Assembly: GCA_963632245.1 (NCBI GenBank)
Contig: CAVGTF010000125.1
Location: 1-6,064 of the forward strand
Direction: 5' to 3'
Length of the DNA stretch: 6,064 nt
DNA from: UBA1724 sp963632245
GTDB taxonomy: Bacteria > Verrucomicrobiota > Lentisphaeria > Oligosphaerales > Oligosphaeraceae
Made by a program: the position numbers and the translations under genes. How positions within the stretch are numbered: the stretch's first letter is position 1; each line of letters opens with the position of its first letter. Positions 1-5,825 of this stretch are shown one piece after another. The notes beneath the pieces were generated by a model, which worked only from the letters and a program-made list of their open reading frames with translations, did not search any database and was not told where the DNA came from.

Positions 1-26
1 GGGGGGGGGGGGGGGGGGGGGGGGGG
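1..26. other. 26-base homopolymeric G run at the contig edge, probable artefact
   Basis: The window opens with 26 consecutive G bases before ordinary mixed sequence starts. Homopolymers this long are rare in bacterial genomes. Runs of G at read ends are a known product of two-colour Illumina chemistry, where loss of signal is called as G, and an assembler can carry such a run onto a contig end. I therefore read this as an artefact rather than biology. A genuine poly-G phase-variation tract is the alternative, but no gene or promoter can be seen to which it would belong. Confidence 0.75.
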
Positions 27-152
27 TTCAGGCGGTCGGAAGTGCATGGGGTGCAACATGTTACGACATAAAATAGGGCCTCTATCCTTCCCTTTTTCCA
101 GGGAAAGGGGCGGAGCGTCTCACCCGTATTGTGCCGGTTGCTGTGCGCTCTT
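27..152. other. Non-coding tail downstream of the fusion gene; only weak terminator-like hairpins
   Basis: No convincing gene lies between the G run and the stop codon of the fusion gene at 153. Read on the minus strand, two weak hairpins follow that stop. One is at 90-109 (six-base arms CCCTTT/AAAGGG, eight-base loop). The other is at 73-85 (ATAG/CTAT arms) and is followed on the minus strand by four T residues at 70-73. Either could help end the minus-strand transcript, but both stems are short and the T tract is minimal, so a terminator is only a possibility. The short reading frames here have no recognisable protein features. Confidence 0.4.
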
Positions 153-1181
153 TTACCAGCGGTTCAGGTGCACCTGGGCCGGGTTATACTGGGTGCGGGG
201 GGGCTTGGTTTCCGAGGGCCATCCCAGTGCTACGGCGGCCACGGGGAGGATGTTCTCGGGGAGGTCAAAGAGTTTCCGGAGGGCATCAATGCGGTCCTGG
301 TTGGGATGGACTCCCAGCCAGCAGGCGCCGAGGCCCATGATGCTGGCGGCCAGGAGCAAATTCTCCATGCACGCCGAGCAGTCCTGAAGCAAGTAAGATA
401 TCTCCTTATGACAACTTCGCTCTTTGTCACCACAAATAATTATTCCCAAGGGCGCCTGGGACAGGAATTTGCCGTTTGGCAGGCATTCGGAGACCCTCTT
501 GCGCAATTCACCATCCTGCAGGACCAGAAATTCGGCGGGGTAGGTGGCGCGGGCGGAGGGCGCGGCCATGGCGGCCTCTAGCAGGAGCCCCACGTCGTGC
601 TGGTCGACGCTGCGGGGCAGGAAGGCGCGGATGGAGCGCCGGCGGAAGATGGGCTGCAGGCGCGCATCCAGGGAGGCGCCAGCACCGGAGTTCTCGGCGG
701 CGGCACCCTCCTCGCGGATCTTCTTCACGATGGCACTGGTGGAGCAGCCGGGGACCAGCGGGAGGATCTTGATCTGGCTACCGCAGGCCTGCAATGCCTG
801 GAATTCGTCGCGGTTCAGGGTCTCCGGCGTGTAGTCGCCACCCTTCACGTAGACATCCGGCTCACAGCGGCGCAGGGCCTCGGTGGCCTGGGGACCCGGG
901 AAGATGGAGACCGCGCCCACGCACTGCAGCGCGGCCAGCATGGCGGCGCGGTCGGCCTGCGGCACCAGGGGCCGGGAGGGGCCCTTCAGCGCCGTGACGC
1001 TGGCGTCGTCATTGACCAGCACCAGCAGGAGATCCCCTAGCGCCGCGGCCTGTGACAGGTATTCCGCGTGGCCGCGGTGCATGAGGTCGAAGACGCCGTT
1101 GGTGACTACCAGACGGCGCCCGGAGCGGCGGACTTCCTCCCTCCAGGAGGAGAGTTGTTCGTAGGGAATGATCTTTTCCAT
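153..1181 (-). CDS. rfaE2: Fusion protein: D-glycero-beta-D-manno-heptose-1-phosphate adenylyltransferase (RfaE2/HldE C-terminal type) + nitroreductase
   Basis: This 342-residue protein has two complete domains. Residues about 1-155 match the nucleotidyltransferase half of HldE. They show TNGVFD at 27-32, the HxGH nucleotide-binding motif (H35, G37, H38), the LKGPSRP segment near 65-71, VKGGDYTPE at 112-120 and GCSTSAIVKKI at 145-155. In this family the domain converts heptose 1-phosphate plus ATP to ADP-heptose in the cytoplasm for the LPS inner core. An Ala/Gly/Glu-rich linker (about 156-172) leads to a nitroreductase-family domain (173-342) with the FMN-phosphate-binding RRSIR (181-185) and the typical DCSACMENLLLAA helix (267-279), followed by GLGACWLG. 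FMN binding and NAD(P)H use are inferred from the family. The HldE kinase domain is absent. No clear Shine-Dalgarno precedes the ATG; the 43-base gap to the upstream Gre-like gene suggests co-transcription. The reading frame is continuous across the junction, so an assembly frameshift is unlikely to have made the fusion. What the nitroreductase half reduces is unknown. Confidence 0.9.
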   Translation of the reverse strand: MEKIIPYEQLSSWREEVRRSGRRLVVTNGVFDLMHRGHAEYLSQAAALGDLLLVLVNDDASVTALKGPSRPLVPQADRAAMLAALQCVGAVSIFPGPQATEALRRCEPDVYVKGGDYTPETLNRDEFQALQACGSQIKILPLVPGCSTSAIVKKIREEGAAAENSGAGASLDARLQPIFRRRSIRAFLPRSVDQHDVGLLLEAAMAAPSARATYPAEFLVLQDGELRKRVSECLPNGKFLSQAPLGIIICGDKERSCHKEISYLLQDCSACMENLLLAASIMGLGACWLGVHPNQDRIDALRKLFDLPENILPVAAVALGWPSETKPPRTQYNPAQVHLNRW

Positions 1182-1224
1182 GTTCGGAGGAGAGGAAGAG
1201 CCTTCGCCGATTTTCTGTAGGGGG

Positions 1225-3342
1225 TTATGCGCGGAGGAAGGCGAGGGTCTCGTCGTCCAGGGCGTGGATGGCCTTGATGACCGCCTTCTCGCCGGCAGGA
1301 AGGGTCACTTCTTCGCCCAGCTTGTGGCCCAGCAGGACCTGTCCCAGCGGGGACTCGTAGGAGAACCAGTTCTTCTTGCTGTCGGTGTCGTGGAGACCCA
1401 AGAGCGTCACGTCCATCTCGCCACTCTTCTCCTGCTGCAGCAACACCCGCGCGCCCACAATCACGTATTCGTTCACGTCCTGGTCGGCGAAGTCCATGGG
1501 ACGGCAGGTGGCCAGCTCCCGCTCCAGGAAGTTCCGGCGGTGGTTCAGGCTGCGCTGCTGCTCCTTGGCATACTTGTATTCGGAGTTCTCGGAGAGGTCG
1601 CCGTTGGCGCGGGCTTCTTCGATGGCCTTGGAGTTGGCGGGGATGGTGACGGTGAGGAGGGTATTGAGCTCCTCCTTCAGCTGGTTGTAGCTGTGGTTGG
1701 AGGTGATGCGCTCCAGGGACTGCTTCTCCTCCACCACCTGCGCGGCGCCGCTCTCCTCCACCATGGGACGCGCCTTGGGGAAGAGACGCACGATCTTCAC
1801 CAGCAGCGACTGCTTTTCGCTGGAGTCCAGCAGCGGGACACGCTTGACGCAGCGCACCAGGTTCCGGATGGCGTCGTCGTCGCCGTCGCGCATGACGGCG
1901 CGCTGGAAGGCGCTGTCGTCCAGGAGGAGCTTATGGAGATTTCGCTGGCTCTTCAGGTAGTTGCCCTTCAGGTCCTTATGGAGGGTCTTGAAGAGGAGGT
2001 AGCTGTCGGAGAGATACTTCTTGCGGTCTTCCTTGGAGCCGGACTTCCACAGCCAGGCGTAGTGGTCGGGGGTGGGCTTGTTCTCCTTGAAGTCCTGGAG
2101 GATGCGGTCCTCGAAGGCCTTTTTGTCCTCGGCTGCGGAGAGGAGCTTCTCGGTGTGTGCCCACAGGCGGAAGGGCATCTGGAGGGTGGCGTCAATCAGG
2201 AAGTCGCGGCCGGCGATCTGGCGGGTCAGGTCCATCCAGGCGGCGACCTGCTTGCCGGGGAGCTTGTCCGTGATCTCCACGAAGAGCTTCATGTCCTTCC
2301 ACAACTGAACCTTGTCCTTGAGCTTCTGCGCAATCTCCTCAATCAGGGGACGGGTCGCCTCCGCACGGTGCAAGAGGCCGGCCACATTGGCCCAGCGCGC
2401 CGCCATCTGGGGACGCGGCGCTTCACGGGTCAGAAGATTCTCCAGGTTCTCGCGGTTCAGGTCGCTGCAGTTCAGGGAGTCCTTCTTCTGGATGGCTTCG
2501 TCCAGGCGGACCTCCAATTCCATGAGGGTACGGCTGTAGTCCCAGCGCGCCGTGGTGTTGGAGGCCGCCTTGGCGGTGTTCTGGCGCTCCTTGCTGGCAT
2601 TGCAGATGGCGCGAAGGTCGTCTTCGGTGTAGAGGCCGTCGATCATGCGCTCGAAGAGCTTGGGAGTGGGCTCCAGGCGGGTGATTACGCTCTCCAGGGC
2701 GCTGTCGCGTAACTCGATCGCCTTGGTGAAATCGAGGGCGTCGGTCTTCTTGTCGAAGAGCTTGTCGAGGGTGCCGTCCTTGATGGGGAGGACGGCCTTT
2801 TCCAGGAAGAGCGCCAGCGGGATCTGGCGCTCGCGCTCCTGCTCGGCAGAGACCTCGCAGGCCTCTTCGTCCAGGGAGACGACCTTTCCGAGACCGTAGG
2901 CGGCATCCCAGAAGCGTGCGCCGGGCACGATGGCCTCAAAGACTCTCAGACGACGGGCGGCGGCATCCAGGTCGCTCTCGTCGTCCAGCAGTCCCAGCAG
3001 TTCCAGGATGCCCTGGGGGTTCTTGCACTTGGGGCAAATCTCCTGGAAGAGGTGGCGGTAGAGCTTGCGGAGGATGGGGGTATCCAGGCCCACATTCAGC
3101 ATGGCGCGCAGGAGATTCTGCTGTTCGGCGGAGAGCTTCTGCTTGTCCGTGACCGCATGGAAGACCTCCTCCATGCTCTTCTTCCACTCGTCCCGCGTGA
3201 ATTCGGGCCAGGTGGAGGCCTTAGAGGATGCGTTGTTCAAGGTGGCGGTCAGCTCGTTGATGGACTTGATGCCATTTTCGGCGGCGTCGGCAAAGAGGGC
3301 CTTTAGGTTTTTGATGTCGCGATAGGAGACGGGGGTTGCCAT
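1225..3342 (-). CDS. greA: Long GreA-family transcription elongation factor with a ~540-residue N-terminal extension
   Basis: The 705-residue product ends in a full GreA-like module. Residues about 547-616 form the antiparallel coiled coil with the tip motif GDLSENSEY (581-589). D582 and E585 match the acidic tip residues that Gre factors insert into the RNA polymerase secondary channel to stimulate cleavage of backtracked RNA. Residues about 625-695 are the FKBP-like C-terminal domain, with the family signature YESPLGQVLLGHKLGEEV (662-679). Ordinary GreA is about 158 residues. The rest (1-540) is a soluble, charged, probably alpha-helical region with no motif I recognise, except a single CPKC pair at 103-106. 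Chlamydial GreA proteins have a comparable size (about 715 residues), so this is probably a PVC-type architecture, not a recent fusion. The start at 3342 has an SD-like TAGGA eight bases upstream. It lies 93 bases after the lipoprotein gene and 43 before the fusion gene. A second, standard Gre gene elsewhere cannot be excluded. Confidence 0.9.
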   Translation of the reverse strand: MATPVSYRDIKNLKALFADAAENGIKSINELTATLNNASSKASTWPEFTRDEWKKSMEEVFHAVTDKQKLSAEQQNLLRAMLNVGLDTPILRKLYRHLFQEICPKCKNPQGILELLGLLDDESDLDAAARRLRVFEAIVPGARFWDAAYGLGKVVSLDEEACEVSAEQERERQIPLALFLEKAVLPIKDGTLDKLFDKKTDALDFTKAIELRDSALESVITRLEPTPKLFERMIDGLYTEDDLRAICNASKERQNTAKAASNTTARWDYSRTLMELEVRLDEAIQKKDSLNCSDLNRENLENLLTREAPRPQMAARWANVAGLLHRAEATRPLIEEIAQKLKDKVQLWKDMKLFVEITDKLPGKQVAAWMDLTRQIAGRDFLIDATLQMPFRLWAHTEKLLSAAEDKKAFEDRILQDFKENKPTPDHYAWLWKSGSKEDRKKYLSDSYLLFKTLHKDLKGNYLKSQRNLHKLLLDDSAFQRAVMRDGDDDAIRNLVRCVKRVPLLDSSEKQSLLVKIVRLFPKARPMVEESGAAQVVEEKQSLERITSNHSYNQLKEELNTLLTVTIPANSKAIEEARANGDLSENSEYKYAKEQQRSLNHRRNFLERELATCRPMDFADQDVNEYVIVGARVLLQQEKSGEMDVTLLGLHDTDSKKNWFSYESPLGQVLLGHKLGEEVTLPAGEKAVIKAIHALDDETLAFLRA

Positions 3343-3435
3343 GGAGTTTTTCCTATTCCTTTATTAAGGGGTTGGGGAGGATTGGGATGAGTTGAGTAGA
3401 AAGTCGAAAGGGGGGTGTCGTGTCGCCGCTTCTTT
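3343..3435. other. 93-base gap between lipoprotein and GreA-like genes; possible promoter, no clear terminator
   Basis: This is the longest gap inside the minus-strand cluster and so the likeliest place for an internal promoter for the GreA-like gene. An AT-rich near-palindrome (CCTTTATTAAGG, 3358-3369) contains a -10-like TTAATA on the minus strand, but I find no matching -35 element at normal spacing. No stem followed by a T run is visible after the lipoprotein stop codon, so read-through from upstream is also possible. Confidence 0.3.
3351..3356 (-). promoter_or_regulatory. Probable ribosome binding site of the GreA-like gene
   Basis: On the minus strand ATAGGA lies eight bases before the ATG at 3342. 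It is the clearest purine-rich, SD-like site in front of any complete gene in this window and supports 3342 as the start. A second AAAGGA lies slightly further upstream (3357-3362). Confidence 0.5.
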
Positions 3436-3969
3436 TTAGTAGCGATACTGGTCGAAGCGGCTCCTGCTCCAGGAGTCCAGGTGCTTCTGGTTGGCGGCGA
3501 TGTTCTCCGCGATCTTGGTGGCGTCGTAGAGGTTCCAGAGGGGCTCGATGACCAGGATGTCCTGGTCGCGCATCTCGGCAGTGAAGTGGGAGGTGCCGAT
3601 GTAGGTGCCGTCCACCACCACGGCGAAGACCAGTCCCAGGTTGGAGCCGGCGGTGTGGTGCATGTTGCCCAGGCTCCAGCGGGAGACCACGATCTTCAGG
3701 CCGTAGAAGCCCTCTTCGTCAGGACCATAGACCTCGCCGTCCAGGAAGTTCCGCGCGTCCAGGAAGGGGAAGTTCTTGATGGTGTATTGCCACTCGCGGC
3801 TGGTGTTGCGAACCTGCTTGCTCAAGCGGGTGCTCACACCGGGATCCGCGAATTCGTGGAGGGAGAGAACGAAGGCGGGGGTGTAGGTCTGGCAGGAGGA
3901 GAGCAACGCGACGGCGAAGAGCGCCAGCAGTGCCAGCATGCACGGAATGCGTCGGGGGGACTTTTTCAT
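3436..3969 (-). CDS. Small predicted lipoprotein; weak resemblance to the SecD periplasmic head region
   Basis: The 177-residue product starts with a lipoprotein signal peptide: basic MKKSPRR, a hydrophobic core at about 9-22, and a lipobox LSSC with the lipidated cysteine at C26. Gln at +2 (no Asp) would favour outer-membrane sorting by the E. coli rule, which may not apply in this lineage. I do not recognise the mature part with certainty. Residues about 60-155 contain a beta-rich segment with LGLVFAVVVDGTYIGTSHF (111-129), followed by a helical ATKIAENIAAN (150-160). The pattern is reminiscent of the SecD P1-head arrangement (a substrate-mimicking beta strand, then VVxDG, then a final helix), but this is an unaided pattern impression. 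The gene begins 31 bases after the stop codon of the sigma-54 activator, so they are likely co-transcribed. No SD is visible; the ATG is preceded by a CTCTCTCTGCC stretch. Confidence 0.8.
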   Translation of the reverse strand: MKKSPRRIPCMLALLALFAVALLSSCQTYTPAFVLSLHEFADPGVSTRLSKQVRNTSREWQYTIKNFPFLDARNFLDGEVYGPDEEGFYGLKIVVSRWSLGNMHHTAGSNLGLVFAVVVDGTYIGTSHFTAEMRDQDILVIEPLWNLYDATKIAENIAANQKHLDSWSRSRFDQYRY

Positions 3970-4000
3970 GGCAGAGAGAGTGGTGGGGAAAGGGGTGTGT

Positions 4001-5467
4001 CTATGCGCCGTCGGAGAGCTTCCGGTAGAGGGTCGCGACGCTGATCCCTAGGATCTTGGCGGCCTCCTCCTTGTTGCCGTGATACTCCTCCAGGACGCCA
4101 CGCAAATACTGCCGCTCGCAGGAGCGCAAATAGGCCTTCAGGGTCTGGGGATGAGATGCATCCACTCCCGGAAGCGCCGAGGCACCAGGGTCGACTCCGT
4201 CCTCCCTCGCTGCGGAGAATTCTTGCGGCAGGTCCTTCAGGCGGATGGCATCGCCCTCGGAGAGGGTGACGCCACGCTGCAGGACATGCAACAGTTCACG
4301 GATATTGCCCGGCCAGCTATGGCGCTCCAGGGCCTCCCGCGCCGCCGGAGAGAGCACCCGGATGCGCCCGTCCGCGCCGGGATTCTCGGCCAGGAAGGAC
4401 TGTATGAGCAGCGGCAGATCGCCCTGGCGCTCCCTCAGTGCGGGCAGCCGCAGGGTGAAGGCGCTGAGGCGGTAGAAGAGGTCCTGGCGCAACCGCCCCT
4501 GCTCCCGCAGCAAATCCACATTCTCGTTGGTGGCCGCCACCACCCGCACATTCACGGGACGCGGCGTCACGGAGCCCACGGGACGGATCTCGCGCTCCTG
4601 CAACGCGCGCAGCAGCGCCATCTGTGTGGAGGGCGGAATGGAGCCCACTTCGTCCAGGAAGAGGGTGCCGCCCTCTGCGGCAACAAAAAGGCCGTCCTTG
4701 TTGTGGACGGCCCCAGTGAATGCGCCTTTTACATAGCCAAAAAGCTCGCTCTCGAGGAGGTTCTCGGGAAGGGAGGAGCAGTTGACGGGAACGAAGGGCT
4801 TGTTCGCCCGATCCCCGGAGTTGTGGATGGCCTTCGCCACCAGCTCCTTGCCTGTGCCACTCTCCCCTAGAATCAAAACGGTCATCTCTGCCCGGGAGAC
4901 CTTCTCAATCTGGCGGTAGAGCTCCTGCATCCGCGGACTCTCGCCCACCATCAAACCGAAGTGCCGCACGGGAAGCGCCTCCGCGGACTCCTCGCTGCCG
5001 GAAAGAACCGCCTCCTGGTCCCCGGGACCACCCGTGGGAAGGACCTCCTCGGATTGCTCCTTACGCTTCTTGCGGGAAAGGACACTGCGCAACAAGGAGA
5101 GCACCCGGCCCTCGCGAATGGGGGAGGGCAGCCAGTCGGTGGCCTCGCCCCTCGTCACCAACTCCCGCGCACGCACCATGCCATCATACGGCGCCAGCAA
5201 AATCAACGGCGGATTCCCCGGAATCGCCGGCAACCCCCGCAACCGCGAAAACAACGATAAGTCACATAATATCAAGTCCCAGGGACGCTCCCCCAAATTC
5301 TCCGGCGTCTCCCGCGATAGGTCGTAGGTCCTCACTCTACAGGAAAGACTCCGCAACAAGCCCCGCAGGATCTCCCCACGACCCTCGTCTGTCTCCAATA
5401 GCAGCACACGCGCCTGAAGAGGACAGGATACGCTCTCACTAGGTTGTTGACGATCATTCTCCGGCAT
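4001..5467 (-). CDS. Sigma-54-dependent transcriptional activator (NtrC family) with degenerate receiver domain
   Basis: Starting at the ATG at 5467, the product is 488 residues. An earlier in-frame ATG at 5584 would add 39 residues, but that stretch is Pro/Leu/Cys-rich and unlike coding sequence, so I reject it. Residues about 20-132 form a receiver-like domain. Acidic residues (E25, D27, E28) and the usual phospho-acceptor D69 remain, but the conserved Thr/Ser is Ala (A92) and the conserved Lys is Ser (S115). A Glu/Ser-rich linker leads to the AAA+ domain with Walker A GESGTGKE (201-208), an intact sigma-54-contacting GAFTGA loop (248-253), Walker B GTLFLDEV (267-274), the arginine-finger region RQDLFYRL (327-334) and SWPGNIRE (384-391). 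A Fis-type helix-turn-helix ends the protein (NKEEAAKILGISVATLYRKL, about 465-484). It should drive open-complex formation by sigma-54 polymerase using ATP. No histidine kinase is in the window. The gene is divergent from the exported-protein gene at 5959, whose upstream region holds a sigma-54 promoter. Confidence 0.92.
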   Translation of the reverse strand: MPENDRQQPSESVSCPLQARVLLLETDEGRGEILRGLLRSLSCRVRTYDLSRETPENLGERPWDLILCDLSLFSRLRGLPAIPGNPPLILLAPYDGMVRARELVTRGEATDWLPSPIREGRVLSLLRSVLSRKKRKEQSEEVLPTGGPGDQEAVLSGSEESAEALPVRHFGLMVGESPRMQELYRQIEKVSRAEMTVLILGESGTGKELVAKAIHNSGDRANKPFVPVNCSSLPENLLESELFGYVKGAFTGAVHNKDGLFVAAEGGTLFLDEVGSIPPSTQMALLRALQEREIRPVGSVTPRPVNVRVVAATNENVDLLREQGRLRQDLFYRLSAFTLRLPALRERQGDLPLLIQSFLAENPGADGRIRVLSPAAREALERHSWPGNIRELLHVLQRGVTLSEGDAIRLKDLPQEFSAAREDGVDPGASALPGVDASHPQTLKAYLRSCERQYLRGVLEEYHGNKEEAAKILGISVATLYRKLSDGA

Positions 5468-5485
5468 ATCCCCGTAATTTATTCC

Positions 5486-5491
5486 ATTATG
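5486..5491 (-). promoter_or_regulatory. Possible -10 element for the activator gene
   Basis: Minus-strand CATAAT matches five of six bases of the TATAAT consensus. It would place transcription start near 5480, just upstream of the ATG at 5467 and downstream of the rejected ATG at 5584. The region 17 bases upstream does not resemble TTGACA, so this is a weak call; it mainly supports the shorter start. Confidence 0.25.
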
Positions 5492-5582
5492 ACAGAATTG
5501 CATTTCTGCGACAGCCTCAGGACATAAAAGCAGTAGAAGGGGAAAGGGGCGACAGCGGCAGGGTGGCGGCAAGGGTGGGCGC

Positions 5583-5601
5583 ATGCGGTGGTATGCGGTG
5601 G
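5583..5601. repeat. Tandem nonamer ATGCGGTGG x2
   Basis: ATGCGGTGG occurs at 5583-5591 and again at 5593-5601, separated by one base, giving a ten-base period close to one helical turn. It lies just left of the nested inverted repeat. Tandem spacing of one helical turn would suit protein binding on one DNA face, but two short copies may be chance. Confidence 0.4.
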
Positions 5602-5609
5602 CAGCGGGG

Positions 5610-5657
5610 GAATTCGCCGCTTTTCCGGGAAAATCCCGGCATTCTCCCGGCGAATTC
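5610..5657. repeat. Nested inverted repeat, candidate activator-binding (enhancer) site
   Basis: The outer arms GAATTCGCCG (5610-5619) and CGGCGAATTC (5648-5657) are perfect ten-base inverse complements. Inside them, CCGGGA (5625-5630) and TCCCGG (5634-5639) form a second perfect dyad with an AAA loop. A second TCCCGGC copy at 5645-5651 could compete for pairing with the inner left arm. The element lies about 170-215 bases upstream of the transcription start predicted from the sigma-54 promoter, the usual distance for an activator enhancer site. There is no T run on either side to suggest a terminator. The role is inferred from position only. Confidence 0.6.
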
Positions 5658-5723
5658 GGGGGGAATGGGATACTTTCGGAAGAGGGACGAAGGCATGGAA
5701 AAAGGGTCGCTTTTTCGCCCGAG

Positions 5724-5747
5724 GGGGCGGCAAGAACGATCCGCCCC
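5724..5747. repeat. GC-rich inverted repeat GGGGCGG/CCGCCCC
   Basis: Seven-base perfect arms (5724-5730 and 5741-5747) enclose a ten-base loop; wobble and A-T pairs could lengthen the stem to about ten. It lies about 80-100 bases upstream of the predicted sigma-54 start, so it could be an activator-binding dyad. On the plus strand it is followed only by TTTCATATTAT, a poor terminator tail. Confidence 0.5.
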
Positions 5748-5769
5748 TTTCATATTATGGGCGTTGTGA

Positions 5770-5779
5770 CCTCCGGAGG
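5770..5779. repeat. Perfect ten-base palindrome CCTCCGGAGG
   Basis: CCTCCGGAGG reads the same on both strands. It lies about 20 bases upstream of the -24 element of the sigma-54 promoter, between the GC-rich dyad and the promoter. It could be a regulator site; the purine-rich right half also looks like an SD but no supported gene follows it. Confidence 0.4.
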
Positions 5780-5785
5780 AGGCGA

Positions 5786-5812
5786 AAGCGTTGGATCGGT
5801 GGCATAACGCTT
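5786..5812. repeat. Dyad AAGCGTT/AACGCTT overlapping the sigma-54 promoter
   Basis: AAGCGTT (5786-5792) and AACGCTT (5806-5812) are perfect inverse complements separated by 13 bases. The -24 element lies in the spacer and the right arm covers the bases between -24 and the -12 GC. A protein bound here, or a structure formed here, would block polymerase, so it could be an operator; chance is also possible because several arm bases are fixed by the promoter itself. Confidence 0.4.
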
Positions 5813-5815
5813 GCT
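5800..5815 (+). promoter_or_regulatory. Sigma-54 (-24/-12) promoter for the exported-protein gene
   Basis: The sequence TGGCATAACGCTTGCT matches the sigma-54 consensus TGGCAC-N5-TTGCW with a single mismatch (C to T at the sixth base). The invariant GG (5801-5802) and GC (5813-5814) are present and separated by exactly ten bases, as required. It points toward the gene at 5959. The predicted transcription start is about 5826, giving a leader of roughly 130 bases. Its location beside a sigma-54 activator gene with an intact GAFTGA loop strongly supports function. Confidence 0.8.
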
Positions 5816-5825
5816 CTTCCAAACA

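Noticed and set aside
1168..2712. A 514-codon open frame on the plus strand, antisense to the GreA-like gene
   Set aside because: Its translation is a low-complexity Leu/Val/Gly/Glu-rich string without domains. It mirrors the codon pattern of the GreA-like gene on the other strand, whose Gre motifs are unmistakable.
3415..4044. A 209-codon plus-strand frame across the lipoprotein gene
   Set aside because: Val/Gly/Glu-rich composition with no motif; the opposite strand has a signal peptide, lipobox and sensible spacing.
4079..4870. A 263-codon plus-strand frame inside the activator gene
   Set aside because: It is antisense to the highly conserved AAA+ and DNA-binding regions and has no recognisable domain.
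5499..5513. Possible sigma-54 promoter for the activator on the minus strand (TGTCGC...TGCA)
   Set aside because: The invariant GG is GT and the spacing to GC is one base short of the required ten.
5724..5760. GC-rich hairpin as a rho-independent terminator
   Set aside because: The tail is TTTCATATTAT on the plus strand and lacks T residues on the minus strand, and no gene ends nearby on either strand.
5758..5808. A 16-codon frame starting at the ATG at 5758
   Set aside because: No ribosome binding site, and it overlaps the palindrome and the -24 element of the sigma-54 promoter; a leader peptide is not supported because it lies upstream of the predicted transcription start.
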